Of a DNA stretch of 64,000 bases, positions 45,811 to 58,046 are shown piece by piece. Position numbers and translations under genes: made by a program. Numbering within the stretch: position 1 is the first letter of the stretch; the number at the start of each line of letters is the position of its first letter. This stretch comes from Tachypleus tridentatus (lineage: Eukaryota; Arthropoda; Merostomata; Xiphosura; Limulidae): assembly GCF_004210375.1 (NCBI RefSeq), contig NC_134829.1, positions 57,776,107 to 57,840,106 of the forward strand. Direction: 5' to 3'. The notes below the pieces were generated by a model. That model had not been told where the DNA came from, did not search any database, and worked only from the letters and a program-made list of their open reading frames with translations.

Positions 45811-46442
45811 AACAACACTTAAGTGTTTTTTTAGCAACGTACCTTTTGCTTCTTTAGAAATACAATAAAGTACGCTGTTTAGCTCTGAAACTGTAACGCA
45901 ATTAGTACATTTATTTTTTATCAGTGATGTTAGGTTATATCACTATAAATTCCGAAGGATCGAAACGAAACAGGTAAATAACAGATAACCATAAGAGAGA
46001 GAGACAATAACATGGTTATAACTTATTACACAGTTTCTCTAGTGGCTTTCCCACAATACGAATGTGTTTGTTTGATTTGAACACAACTGAAAAGTTGAAT
46101 ACATTTCATATATTTGTACACAATAACCGAATAAAATAAGTTACACTCACTGAATCAGTGCGGCCTCCCAGTTGGTTAACGACAGGCTGTGATGACTGTT
46201 TAGCTGAAACAACGAATCGAAATGAACATATCAGCGCTTGCGCAAGTAACCTTAGTTACATTATGTTATTAATAATACTGCAAATATACCAAAAATATAA
46301 AAATACAACAATGGGAAGCACTAAGTATAGTAAAATAGTTGAAAATATTAAAGGTTTTGTTTTCAATTTTTTCTGAATAATAGATATCTCAGAGTGATAT
46401 AAATGTCAATAATTTATAGCTTAGTATTCCAACGTCAAGAGG
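45811..46442. other. non-genic AT-rich sequence
   Basis: Not homologous to the array unit; no gene or repeat recognised. Confidence 0.4.
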
Positions 46443-46697
46443 TTTGGTTCGTTTTGAATTTCTCGCACAAAGCTTAATGAGGGCTATCTGCGCTAGCCGT
46501 CCCTAATTTAGCAGAGTAATACTAGAGGGAAGGTAGCTACTTATCATTACTCATCGCCAACTCTTGGACTACCATTTTACTAATCAACAGTGGGATTGAC
46601 TGTAACATTACAACGTCCCTAACGGCTGAAAGGGCGAGTATGTTTGGTGTGAAGGGGATTCGAACCCGCGACCCTCGGATTACGAGTCGAGTACGTC
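46443..46697 (-). mobile_element. tRNA-headed SINE (family 1)
   Basis: Well-preserved minus-strand copy: tail GTTTTGAATTTCTCGCACAA, body GCTATCTGCGCTAGCCGTCC and GGCTGAAAGGGCGAG, head GGGGATTCGAACCCGCGACC and TTACGAGTCGAGTACG. The extreme 5' end of the head is missing. Confidence 0.85.
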
Positions 46698-47842
46698 AAC
46701 AGTATTTAATTATATTTAAGCGAAAACTTTCGTTTGCTTAGCGATATTAAAGCGCATTTTATCAGAACAAAATTCGCTTCACAAAGTATATGAATATACA
46801 CGATATTTTAACAATTCATGTCTGTTCTCGTCTGTTTCTGTTGTTTTCTTTTTCCAATCAAAACTATTCTCGACGAGGAATAAGTAGAATAAAAAATAAA
46901 TACAGAAACGTATTTTGAAAACTCTATTTTCAAGTTTTTTCAATCAAGTTTTATCTAATTATTTTTTATTATATAAGAAAAACAATGATTTCAAGGCGAT
47001 CATCAGAACGAGGCGTTAAATATAGACCTAACCAAAATTATACTTTGCAGCGTATTATATTAGCGTGTGAGTGGATTCCTTAGAGAAAATTGAACGAGAT
47101 AGGGTAAAGACGGAAAACTGTTGTTTTACAGTAGAGTGAAGAATAAAAGCCCGCGAACATTGGTATAAATCAAATTTCAGATAATGTTGTTCATTGTATT
47201 ATCACTGATAAGGTGGATGATGGGAAAAATTAGTGACCATACACAAGGCAGTCTAGGCAACTCTCTGATTTCGAGAGAAATTCTAGCAGCACCAGAGCCC
47301 CCTGTCTGTGTCGATCAATAAGTACAAAGGAAGAAGGCTTATGCATGAGTTCTAGCCAACACGTTTTGTCTTCAGGCCCGTATGCGCATAGTTGTACATC
47401 ATGTTAGTCATATTTGTTCGGTAAAGGTTGACGACCACGGGGTGACCGGGAGTCGAGATGGGTGTCTTCGTCAGCGCTTGCTTCCGCTGTAAACGGGATC
47501 TCTGTGATTCGTGATTTCTCCCATCTCAAGTGTTGTCAGGTGGTGCAAACGCACGAGATTTTGTAAATTCCTTACAAATACGTCGTTCAAAGTTCTGGCT
47601 TTGGCGCCAAGGAGCAAACTTTCTGTAAAAAAAACACTCGAGGTTGAATATTCTTCAATGCAGCTGACACTAATGGACTGCACTGACCCCTTGTTCACGT
47701 GGACAGCAACAGCTTCGCAACGCATTCTCCTCCTTAATCGCTGTATGCAGAACCGACACGACGAAGCGATCAGGAACAACTACTTGGAACAGTTGCGGAA
47801 CTTGTCTTCTTCACCAACGTTTGGAAACACTTTCCATTCTTC
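46698..47842. other. unexplained less AT-rich region with opposing open frames
   Basis: GC content rises after about 47230. On the minus strand 47471-47779 encodes 102 residues (LLLGAKARTLNDVFVRNLQN, HHLTTLEMGEITNHRDP). On the plus strand 47511-47842 is also open, then runs into the minisatellite. I recognise no family and saw no clear splice or start context. It could be a host exon, an unrecognised element or chance. Confidence 0.3.
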
Positions 47843-48745
47843 CTCTGGCACTCGAGGTACATTATTATATTATTTTGGTACTCAACATACATTATTATAT
47901 TCTTCTGGTACTCAAGATACATTATTATATTATTTTGGTACTTAAGATACATTATTATATTCTTCTGGTACTCAAGATACATTATTATATTCTTCTGGTA
48001 CTCAAGATACATTATTATTCTTCTGGTACTCAAGGTACATTATTCTATTCTTCTAGTACTAAAAATACATTATTATATTCTTCTGGCACTCAAGGTACAT
48101 TATTATATTATTTTGGTACTCAAGATACATTATTATATTCTTCTGGTACTCAAGATACATTATTATATTCTTCTGGTACTCAAGATACATTATTATATTC
48201 TTCTGGTACTCAAGATAATTATTATATTCTTTCTTGTACTCAAGATACATTATTCTATTCTTCTAGTAATCAAGATACATTATTATATTCTTCTGGTACT
48301 AAAAAATAATTATTATATTCTTCTTGTACTCAAGATACATTATTCTATTCTTCTAGTAATCAAGATACATTATTATATTCTTCTGGCACTCAAGGTACAT
48401 TATTATATTCTTTCTGGTACTCAAGATACATTATTATATTATTTTGGTACTCAAGATACATTATTATATTCTTCTGGTACTCAAAAATATTATTACTATA
48501 TTCTTTCTCGTACTCAAGATACATTATTCTATTCTTCTGGTACTCAAGATACGTTCTTATATTTTTTTCTGACACTTAAGATACATTATTTTAATCTTGT
48601 GATATTCAAGGCACATTAATATTTTATTGTGATACTAAAGGTGCATTACAACATTCTTCTGATACTCAAGGTACATTATTTTAGTTTTCTGGTAATAAAG
48701 GTACATTATTCAAGTTATTCTGACACTCAAGGTACATTATCACAA
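47843..48745. repeat. 30-bp minisatellite, about 30 copies
   Basis: Unit TACTCAAGATACATTATTAT plus ATTCTTCTGG, 30 bp, with variants at GATA/GGTA, TTCTTC/TATTTT and TACT/CACT. Because 30 is a multiple of three and the unit lacks stops in several frames, it creates long open frames on both strands (e.g. repeats of DTLLYSSGTQ and MYLEYQKNII). The last five units are more diverged. Confidence 0.95.
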
Positions 48746-49940
48746 TATTCTGATCAAGTGAATGATATTTTCTTTTAAATACAATAAGTTTTATTAAAAG
48801 CGTCAAGGACTAAATTGAAACACACTAAACGTACTCAAAAGTATCGTCTTGAAACACACTAAACGTACTCAAAAGTATCGTCTTCTGAGTTTGAAACTAC
48901 TGAGTTAAGAACCACGAAATATCGAAAAATTGTATGTTGTACACAGTTAAAAACACGAAACACAGTTAATGATATCATGAACCCAGTTAAAATATACAAA
49001 TTACTGCGGGGAGTTTTATTCAGTCTACAAATTGTCTTTGACAATATATTTTATTCGATATGATTTTCTTATATTGCAAAACCGTCGTTTTCTTAGATTA
49101 ATTGTTTAAGTTTTTGAACTGGTATCACAGCTGCTTTAAAATAATTTACGTTAACCTTTACTTTTATCTTATACGTTATCACTATTTCCACTCTGTAAAG
49201 GAAATGTAATACATATATATACCGCATACTTTATGTATATATGCCCTACTTTTCATGTAGTATGTACTCTGCGCTCAATGTTATATATACCCTATCTCTG
49301 TGTTATAATGTTGCATATACCCTAGGTTTTATATAGTGTATTTTTTGTGCTTTAGAAGTTGGCACTTTTCAATTATATCTAAACTTCATTTTTTTATATT
49401 TTATTTCGTTTTCCTCCTTCGATATTAGAAACACAAAAGTTATTATTAAGACATCCAATGAATGCACACGAACATGTGTTGATACTCTGTTATAAATGAC
49501 TTAGGTCGTTCCTGAATGCACGAAAACTAAACGTCATGTAAACACTGACATATTCTCTCGTCCTTACAAGTTAACCATAAACTATCTTGTATTTGGTGGT
49601 CTTTGTTTTCCTTCGTGTCTTGTTCTAGTAACGACAACGCGCAGGAATCGTTAGTGTTGTGTTAGAGGTGTCTCTTAACGGTAAAGCTGTGGTCCATGTT
49701 CTCTTTTGTATTTCTCGGAAAAGTAAAGTGTACTTGAACGAGATATACGACTCTCTGCGTGGCCGTGGATGTACTATACTTTGTTGTTTTGTGTTCTAAA
49801 CTAAACCAGCTGTTTGTATTCTGAACTCGAACTTCGATATTTCGCTTAACATAACATTTCTTCAATAATCACGAGGCTATAAACTGTTATTATCTATATC
49901 ATATCCTTGTGCATAAGAGTAACAGCATATGACGTTTATT
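48746..49940. other. non-genic sequence with a 34-bp direct duplication
   Basis: A 34-bp segment containing GAAACACACTAAACGTACTC occurs twice in tandem near 48817-48886. A loose repeat of TATATACCCTA/TATATGCCCTA phrases occurs at 49210-49340. Otherwise nothing recognised. Confidence 0.5.
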
Positions 49941-50172
49941 CTTTGTTTTGTTTTTGAATTTCGCGCAAAGCCACACGATGTCTATCTGCGCTAGCCGTCC
50001 CTAATTTAGCAGTGTAAGACTAGAGGGAAGGCAGATAGTCACAACCACTCACCGCCAAATCTTGGACTACTCTTTTACTAACGAATAGTGGGAGTGGCAG
50101 TCACATTTTAACGCCCTCATGTGACCCTCGGATTACGAGTCGAGCGCCTTAACCATCTGGTCGTACCGGGCC
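49941..50172 (-). mobile_element. tRNA-headed SINE (family 1), internal deletion
   Basis: Tail and body are well preserved (TTTCGCGCAAAGCCACACGA, CTAGCCGTCCCTAATTTAGC). The junction between body and head is shortened: about 50 bp around the CGAGCATGTTTGG block is missing. The head ends GTCGTACCGGGCC. Confidence 0.85.
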
Positions 50173-50279
50173 GATTTTTATTGTTTTCTTTAATAAATAT
50201 ATATTTTTTTTCTTTAATAAAACAAGAATAACTTTTCCATTAACTATCTCTTTTACGGCTTGTAAATCTAGAATTGTGT

Positions 50280-51260
50280 GAGTGTTTATTCGTTATTGGA
50301 TTAGTAATCAGAGCTTTTTGTTAGTTTGGGCTGTCTGTACTATGCCCACAAAGCCTATTGAAGCACGAGTTTTCAGTGCTACAAGTTTTTTACTTGCCGT
50401 TTAGCCACTGGGTAGCCACTATAAACACCTATAGGTTTATGGACTAGTGACATGCTGTTTTCTTTATTTAAGCACTCATTGGTTATTGGATTACTAACTC
50501 TGTATTTTATCTCTTAAATCGTTTATTGGTTATTGGATTACTGATCTGATATTTCTTCTCTTTAAGGAATTAATTTTTTATTTGATTACTGACCTTGTAT
50601 TTTCATTATTAGCACTTGTTGATTATAGAACTACTAACCATTATATTTGCACTCTATGAGCATATATTGATAATTCGCTCACTAGCCTAGTATTTTGTCT
50701 ATATAGGCACTTATTCACTATTGTATTATGAAGCTGGTATACAATGGTTTTAAGCACTGTCTAATTATTAGATTATTACCGTAATATTCTAGAAACATAT
50801 TAATTTGGTTTGTTTTGTTTTAAATTTCGCGCAAAGCTATGAGGGCTACCTGTACTAGCCGTCGTTAATTTAGTAGTGTAAGAGGAGGAAGATAGCACCC
50901 ACCGCCAACTCTTGGGCTACTCTTATATCAACGAATAGTGAGATTGACCGTAACATTATACCGTCCTCACGGCTAAAAAAGGCGAACATATTTGGTGTAA
51001 TGGGGATTCGAATCCGCGATCCACAGATTACGAGTCATGCTTTTAACCACCTGGTCTCGCCGGGCTAAAGACATATTGATTGTTAATTATGAACTTGTTG
51101 TTTTCTGTCTTTAAAGACCTATTAATTAGTGGATTACAAAATTGGTAATCTTAAAGTGCTTGATCATTAACGGATTACAATTATTATTAATTACTGGATT
51201 ATGGTTCTGCTAGTCAGTGCACTTGTTAACAATTGGATTAACAGTTTCTCAGCTAACATA
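50280..51260. repeat. degenerate ~55-bp satellite, interrupted by a SINE
   Basis: Loose repeats of GGTTATTGGATTACTAAC, TGTATTTT and TTTAAGCAC-like phrases run from about 50280 to 50805 and resume from 51068 to 51260, with the SINE at 50807-51067 between them. A minus-strand family-2 SINE-like stretch is embedded at about 50318-50425. Confidence 0.55.
50807..51067 (-). mobile_element. tRNA-headed SINE (family 1) inside degenerate satellite
   Basis: Complete minus-strand copy from GGTTTGTTTTGTTTTAAATT to ACCTGGTCTCGCCGGGC. The flanks carry similar ACATATT phrases that could be a target duplication, but they could equally be satellite units. Confidence 0.87.
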
Positions 51261-52039
51261 TTATAACATTTACTCCTGTTTGTTTTAAAAGCTACATACA
51301 TTGTGGTTGTTTCAGTTTTTTTTCCTTCAGTCTATTCTCTGCTCGATTTTAACTCACTTTAAAACTTTCTTGAATAATTCATTCGGTACCAAAAAAACAC
51401 AAAACAGTTCTCTCACAATTTATGTTAATAGCTGGGTCTGAGGATATTTACCTGGTATAGTAATGGCGCGTGTTGAATATCAACAGTTGGACTGTAAGAC
51501 AGTTCCTTTGGATTTAACATGACCAATAAACCGAAAATATATTAACAATCTAAACTGAGGTTTTATTCAGGAAATCTTAACAGAAGGTTCACCATAAAAT
51601 AATGAAAGCTTGTGCCAAAGTTGTATAGTTAATTCATTTTTAAGCAAAAGCTATTGTCATATGATGGTATGACAGTATTCGCCTCGTTTTGTCCTGTTTC
51701 AAAGAGGGAATCAATGTTATTTATTCAGCCAATGGAAAACTACGGAAAAGAGTTATTTGTCAAGTGCCAGTTTTTCTTGGTAGATTGCTGATGATTTAAC
51801 AAAATCAGTGGCGTTCTTGGTCCTGACTAAACTTTTAACATATACAGTATTTTATATAGTCCTGTCTCTAACTTGGCAATCGACAGTGTTTGAATTGCTT
51901 CACTTACTTTAAGAAAACCATTTGTTTTGTAGTCCTGAACCCCCTTTTATAAAAACAAAACCACTAGAGTTTATAACCTTATTCTACTGTATAGCCACTT
52001 GTGTTTCCAGTAATGCCCAGTAGGGTTTGCAGTTTTAAT
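51261..52039. other. non-genic AT-rich sequence
   Basis: No gene or repeat recognised. Confidence 0.4.
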
Positions 52040-52455
52040 CAGTTGTGTTTTAAGCCCTTGCACTTCAAATCAGTTGTGTTTTAAGCCCTTGCACTTCAAA
52101 TCAGTTGTGCTTTTAGCCCTTGCACTTCAAGTCAGTTGTGTTTCATCCCTTGCACTTCAAATCAGTTGTGTTTAGCCCTTGCACTTCAAATCAGTTGTGT
52201 TTTAGCCCTTGCACTTCAAATCAGTTGTGTTTTAGTCCTTGCACTTCAAATTAGTTGTGTTTCAGCCCTTGTACTTCAAATCAGTTGTATTTCAGCCCTT
52301 GCACTTCAAACCAGTTGTGTTTCAGCCCTTGCACTTCAAATCAGTTGTATTTCAGCCTTTGCACTTCAAACCAGTTGTGTTTCAGCCCTTGCACTTCAAA
52401 TAAGTTGTGTTTTAGCCCTTGCAATTCAAACCAGTTGTGTTTTTAGCCCTTGCAC
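52040..52455. repeat. 30-bp minisatellite, about 14 copies
   Basis: Unit CAGTTGTGTTTTAGCCCTTG plus CACTTCAAAT. Variants (TTAG/TTCAG, GTGT/GTAT, ATCAG/ACCAG) are partly alternating. The 30-bp period again gives stop-free reading (ALALQISCVL, CFSPCTSNQL); this is not evidence of a gene. Confidence 0.95.
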
Positions 52456-53364
52456 CTACTTCAAACAAACAGTTACGTTTCCAGTCCTCTCTCTTCCTTA
52501 AAATACCACTTGTGTTTCCAACACTACCATTTTTATTCAGGTTTTGGACTTCACCTGATATATAATTTTTGAAGTTGTATAAAGGTTGCTGCAATTGAAA
52601 TATATGAGGTTCCTCAACTATTTCGCCTGTGTGGGGAACATCAACGTTAACAGCAGTTTGAATATATTTTGTAATATATCTATTAAGAAATAGAATAACT
52701 ATGGAAGATCGAATTTTTCTGCTTTATTAAACACAAGCAACTGAGAAAGGTCCTTAAAATCTAACGTGTCTTTTGTATAATTAAACAACATACTTTAACA
52801 TTGAATGTTGAATTAGAGCAACCCTGGGTAATATCTACTATTGGTTAACTTAGTCACGTGCTCTTCTAACTTTCGTTATTTGATATCTCATTGAGTAAGC
52901 TATCTGTTTATCTTCTTTTTAGAAGACATCTCATTCAGCCTCTGTAAGTAACAGTAAGATAATTAAATTTTTCGGAACTCGGATTTGGAATTTGTCACTA
53001 CTGTAATCTCAGTGCCAGTATCTTTTTAAAGGAAACGAAGACAGAACTTATTACGGGTATATAGACAATCTTAAAGTAGCCAACGTAAGGAATTTTCTGA
53101 TTAAAGGATTTTCGTAGGACTAAGAAATGATTTATTCTGGTCTTGTGAGTCGTTTCTGTGATCTTAGTGTGCAGTAGAAATAGAGGTACTGGAATCTTCT
53201 GCCCCAGTTAACAGTATTTTTTTTTTTTGCACTGCTGTAGAAAAAAACAAATAGGAGCCCAAAGAGAGTTTAGCAACATTCGCCACAACGTAAATACAAA
53301 ACAAAAATCACAAAATCTCCTAGAATACAACTCGTATACGTTATTCATCAAACATGACCGAAAC
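52456..53364. other. non-genic sequence
   Basis: Nothing recognised apart from homopolymer runs near 53218-53229. Confidence 0.4.
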
Positions 53365-53515
53365 TTAGCATTCTATATTATCTGTCGAAAACTTGACATT
53401 CTATATTTTTAGTTCAAAACTCAACATTCCATATTGTTGGCCCAAAGACTAGCATTCTATTTGTCCAAAACGCAGGATTCTATATTGTTGGTCCAAACTT
53501 CAGCGTTCTTTAAGT
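53365..53515. repeat. degenerate ~32-bp repeat, about 5 copies
   Basis: Repeated phrases AGCATTCTATATT, GTTGGTCCAAA and AACTTGACATTC at roughly 30-33 bp spacing. Confidence 0.6.
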
Positions 53516-54001
53516 GTGACTATAACACAAATACCCCAAAATGGAAATTCTACATTGTCGTTGGGAAGCATGGATGGAAACTTTATGGTTTTAATAAAAC
53601 GATGAATAGTTGGACACAAGTTTTAAAAAAGTTGATACCACTTTATGAGACTTGTGTTCTCAATAATTTTCACTATTTTAAGAATGGTAATTGACCGTTC
53701 AGTTGGAGTAAAATTCGACATTTTTTTAAGAGGTGAAGTTGTATTAACAAGCAAAACTGTCATAACAAGTAATACGATTAACAGTTTTAGCCACTCGTTC
53801 ACTGAACAAATTTGCTACATAGCTCAGGGAAACGCTACAAGCAAAAGCTACACTTGAGTTGTTATCCAATACTTATTTTTCCTGTGTTCCACAATCAATT
53901 CAGTTGAACGATTATATTTGAAATTTTGGGCCTTTTTTATACTATATATAAATATACAACAACTAGAACGTTAATATCCCAGATCGCATTATAACATGTG
54001 T
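53516..54001. other. non-genic sequence
   Basis: Short open frames at 53434-53694 and 53645-53857 overlap here, but neither has a recognisable family signature. Confidence 0.35.
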
Positions 54002-54266
54002 TCGTTTTGTTTGTTTGAATTTCGCGCAGAGCTACACGAGGGCTATCAGCGCTAGCTGTCCCTAATTTAGCAGTATAAGACTAGAGGGAATGCAGCTAGT
54101 CATCACCACCCACTGCCAACTCTTGGGCTACACTTGGGATTGACCGTTACATTATAACGCCCCCACGGCTGAAAGAGCGAGCATGTTTGGTGCGACGGGG
54201 ATTCGAACCCGCGACCCTAAGATTAGAAGTCGAATGCCTTAACCCACCTGGCCATGCCGGGCAGGA
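54002..54266 (-). mobile_element. tRNA-headed SINE (family 1)
   Basis: Near-complete minus-strand copy: tail TTTGAATTTCGCGCAGAGCT, body with GGGCTATCAGCGCTAGCTGT and ACGGCTGAAAGAGCGAGCAT, head GGGGATTCGAACCCGCGACC and CACCTGGCCATGCCGGGC. A short loss occurs in the middle (ACTCTTTTACCAACGAATAG block). Confidence 0.9.
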
Positions 54267-54687
54267 GCGAGTGGATGACTGACTTCTTTTTGGTCAATAG
54301 GTCAGAATCACAGATAGCAAAGCCTGAACCCTAAGATTGTCTCACCTGTCCCGATTAACACATCACCGGATAAGATATCGATTGTGTTTAAAACTCCAAT
54401 AACGTCTCAATTATATAAAACATCAATTATATCGATGTATATATTTATTGTGGTAAAAATATAAAATTAGCAAGCTTATGTTGTATTTTATTTCAATTCA
54501 ATGATAGTATTATTTTACGTAACATAATTAATGAAACAGATTTGTTTAGAAGATTGTTAAAGAAGGCAATAAATTCACGTGCCGAAATCAATCATGATTT
54601 GAAATAATCTGAAATTTTTACAAATGTATGTAAATATGTAGTTTGTTTAAATCAAGATAGAAATACTGATGATACGCGTTAGAGTGG

Positions 54688-54805
54688 CTGGTTCCCAGTT
54701 GGTACAGCAGTAAGTCTACGGATTTACAATGCTAAAATTAGGGGTTCGATTCCACTCGGTGGTCTCAGCAGATAGCCCGATATGGCTTTGCTATAAGAAG
54801 ATACA
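54688..54805 (+). mobile_element. short tRNA-headed SINE (family 2)
   Basis: The tRNA-like head (GGTACAGCAGTAAGTCTACG, GGTTCGATTCC) is followed by a short body (CAGATAGCCCGATATGGCTT) and A-rich tail. It differs from family 1 in head sequence and length (about 120 bp). Related minus-strand copies lie near 58575-58690, 61240-61345 and 63185-63260. Confidence 0.7.
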
Positions 54806-55198
54806 GACACACAGATGGAGTGGCGGAGATCAATAGTTTAAAAAATTAATTAAAAATATTTGAAGCATGTTCGTAGATTTACCCTTCGAAATAATGTGAT
54901 TGTATTTCCTTCTTTCTTTACGCTATTCAGTCAATTTGGTGAAGTGTAGTGTATTACGTTCCCTTAGATTTGTCTGTAGGCGGAGTAACGACGTTCACAA
55001 ATGTGATTCTCACGCGCTGCATAAAGTAATCCGTTCACGCACGGTCACACATTTAGATCTCGAGGAAATTGACATCGTCTACAAGGAGTGAAAGTTGTTG
55101 TAGGCTTACCCTCCCCTCTGGTCCGCTGGCAGCTGTCAGTTCTTACACATGAGAGCCAAAATGGTTGAAATTAATTTTAAAAGTGAATTTGGTTTACC
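54806..55198. other. non-genic sequence
   Basis: No supported gene; a 63-codon open frame at 54900-55091 has no recognised features. Confidence 0.35.
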
Positions 55199-55225
55199 AT
55201 GAAATTGCTATACATTATTCTGATT

Positions 55226-55417
55226 GACTTATGCTTAAACGTAATTAACATGAAGCTTTACGTTTCACCGAATGACTTATGCTTAAACGTAATTAACATG
55301 AAGCTTTACGTTTCACTGAATGACTTATGCTTAAACGTAATTAACAAGAAGCTTTACGTTTCACCGAATGACTTATGCTTAAATGTAATTAACATGAAGC
55401 TTTACGTTTCACACACT
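55226..55417. repeat. 48-bp minisatellite, 4 copies
   Basis: GACTTATGCTTAAACGTAAT recurs at 55226, 55274, 55322 and 55370, an exact 48-bp period. The period is 16 codons, so an ATG at 55199 opens a 79-codon frame with four DLCLNVINMKLYVSPN-like repeats. I regard the frame as a by-product. Confidence 0.93.
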
Positions 55418-55567
55418 GACTTGAAAAGAAGCTTCTAAGCATTTTTAACCCTTTTAATGTAGACGTGCCTTAGACTAACCATAAAAGGGCAGGAACAAAT
55501 GCAATATTCCAATTACATAAAAACAGATTTTAAGATTTGTTGTATTTGTGAGATCACATGTAAACTA

Positions 55568-55695
55568 CTGTGATTAGGATAATATACTGATTAGAATAAT
55601 GTATTTATCAGGATAATATAGTGATTAACATAATTTATTAATTAAGATAATACATAGAATAAGATAATGTATTAGTTCGAATAATATAGTGTTGT
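55568..55695. repeat. degenerate short repeat (GATAATATA-type)
   Basis: Irregular repeats of TGATTAGGATAATATA / AAGATAATGTATT at about 20-bp spacing. Confidence 0.5.
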
Positions 55696-56139
55696 CGTAT
55701 TTATTTACTTTATTTGTTGTCTTAGTCGAGATCTGGACTCGTGGTTTCAAACGGATCTCTGTTGTTGATTTTTTACGGCGCTGACCGTTGGCATTGACTA
55801 ACAACCATACACGTCCAAAAACGGCTAGACTTGCATGTATAGACTGGTCTGTCTGATTAATTAAAAACGTGTTTGTTCTATAGGGAATTATCTTTTTAAA
55901 CCACGCGTACTGGAGCTATTTATACGATAGTCTTACTGATTACTTATTTTAAATAGAGTACTTGCAATGACTTAGTTTCTGCGGTCTGGGATAAGAGTCC
56001 ACTACAACCGTTCAACTTAATACTCCAAGTATTTCTACGAACATTGTGTGTGTTCTTATCGTTGAAACGAAATTTATTCACAGATACAATGAATAATCGT
56101 GCATACATACTAAGAATGTATCTCAGGACGGCTGGTATT
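55696..56139. other. non-genic sequence
   Basis: No gene or repeat recognised. Confidence 0.35.
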
Positions 56140-56416
56140 GGTTTGTTTGTTTTGGAATTTCGCACAAAGCTACTCGAGGGCTATCTGTGCTAGCCGTCCC
56201 TAATTTAGCAGTGTAATACTAGAGGGAAGGCAGCCAGTCATCACCACCCACCGCCAACTTTTGGGCTACTTTTTTACCAACGAATAGTGAGATTGACCGT
56301 CACATTATAACGCCCCCACGGCTGAAAGGGCGAGCATGTTTGGCGCGACCGGGATGCGAACCCACGACCCTCAGATTACGAGTCGCACGCCTTAACACGC
56401 TTGCCCATGCCGGGCC
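56140..56416 (-). mobile_element. tRNA-headed SINE (family 1), full length
   Basis: One of the best preserved copies: tail GTTTGTTTGTTTTGGAATTT, all body blocks, and head to GCTTGCCCATGCCGGGCC. Useful as a family reference. Confidence 0.92.
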
Positions 56417-56439
56417 ATTAGTTTATTGAATCCATTTGG

Positions 56440-57060
56440 ATTTTAACCAACAGTAAAGTATTCGCATGTTTGGTAATAAATTATTTTGAAACCGAATTCT
56501 CCATACGTTTGGTTTTAAATTCTAATGTTTGATTTGTTTTGAATTTCGCGCAAAGCTACTCGAGGGCTATTTTACTAACTTAGCAGTGTAAGGCAGCTAG
56601 TTATCACCACCCACCGCCAACTCCTGGACTACTCTTTTACTAAGGAATACTGGGATTGATCGTCACATTATAATGCCCACACGGCTCAAAGAGCAAGCAT
56701 GTTTGATGTGACAGGGATTCGAACCCGCGACCCTAAAGATTACGAGTAGATTGCCTTAACCACCTGGGGATGCCTTCTGTTTGGTATTCAGATGTACAGT
56801 ATGTAATTCATTTAGTAAAAAGTTCGTATTTTTGGTAACAACTTCTTCGTATGTTTCGTAGTACATTTATATACATTTTATAGTAAATTCTTCGTATGTT
56901 TGTCAGTAAATTATTAACACGTTTCTTAGTAAATTATTTATAAATTTATTTGTAAAATTTTCATGTGTTTGATAATAAATTCTTCATACGTTTGTTGATA
57001 CTTTCTTCATACTGAAGGTAATAATGTATGTTTCATATTTTGTAGTTAAACAATGTATTT
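56440..57060. repeat. degenerate ~32-bp satellite, interrupted by a SINE
   Basis: Loose repeats of TTCGTATGTTTGGTAATAAA / TTCTTCATACGTTTG at 56450-56520 and 56777-57060, split by the SINE at 56523-56775. Confidence 0.6.
56523..56775 (-). mobile_element. tRNA-headed SINE (family 1) inside degenerate satellite
   Basis: Minus-strand copy with a short deletion in the GCTAGCCGTCC block (GGGCTATTTTACTAACTTAG); head GGGATTCGAACCCGCGACCC and CCACCTGGGGATGCC. Confidence 0.87.
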
Positions 57061-58046
57061 TCTTCGCATGTAGCTACTTACATACTTTCTTGTTGATAAA
57101 CTTACCCCTAAAGTGTCGTAATACTTTAAGATCACGTGACAAGGTACACATGAACCCAGTTGCTACTCTCGGTTAGGGCCTTTAAAAGTGAAGTTTCAAA
57201 AATCCAAACCAACCTTGATACCTACCTCTTGTGTCGCACGGTATCCTTGTATAATATAACTGTGTTTAAACGGTGTTTTACTATTAGTTTTCACCTGGTG
57301 ACGTTTTCTCAATTTAAGTAAACATTCTTGTGCACTACCTTTCAAAAGTAGGTAGAACATTGCCTCAAATAACGTAATTTGTCCTTATTATAAGTTTCAC
57401 GCATATCATTGCGTGCCTATAAAATACGTGTGTTTCTGAGTGCTTTTAACTTAATTGTTATAACCATAATGCGTGGCCAGCCCTAAATGTCTCATTAACG
57501 TTTCAGCCTTTGTTCTTTGTCTAGATATGCTTATTCTGACCATTCAAATATAGTTCAAACTGAAAAACAAGGCCCTCTTGAGAAAGGATTATGGTGAAAT
57601 ACCAGTTGAATGTGAGATGAATATTTTCATTAAACTTCCTGTTTCTAAGCGCCCTAATGACGTACATCATGCAGAAATAACAAGGTGGAACCTTCAATAT
57701 TCGCGGAACTTGAAATTATTCTAGGTAGGATTAGAGTAAATTGACGTAGGAGACTTTTTCTCTCCTCTATATTAACTATATTTTGTACCCCAGCAGCACC
57801 AAACGTAAGGCACGCGTATACCCGATTCATTTTTTATACGAGATCTCTGCCAGCCTACCTTCACATTGAAATTTTTTCAGGCATAATTAAAGCAAATTAA
57901 TCCATGAGGGACGTGAGCTAATACATCAATCGAAAGAGTTTGACTTATCGAGTCCAAAACGGTAGATCTCAAATTGGGCCAAGAGATGAAGGAACTTTGA
58001 GCTAAACGCTTGAAAGAAAACAAACAAACAACCAAAGCCATTCTAT
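57061..58046. other. non-genic sequence
   Basis: No coding, RNA or repeat signal that I can support in this kilobase. Confidence 0.4.

Noticed and set aside
45147-45868. Open frames of 170-220 codons around 45.3-45.8 kb
   Set aside because: They consist almost entirely of the N gap.
46615-46700. tRNA genes in the GATTCGAACCC-containing segments of 46-64 kb
   Set aside because: These are heads of SINE copies, each followed by the same 200-bp body; the cloverleaf is imperfect.
47770-48619. Long repetitive open frames on both strands (e.g. units of YYILLVLKIH, MYLEYQKNII)
   Set aside because: Product of a 30-bp minisatellite without stop codons; open on both strands and without start or splice context.
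55199-55438. 79-codon frame with four 16-residue repeats
   Set aside because: Four-copy 48-bp minisatellite; no signal for expression or homology.
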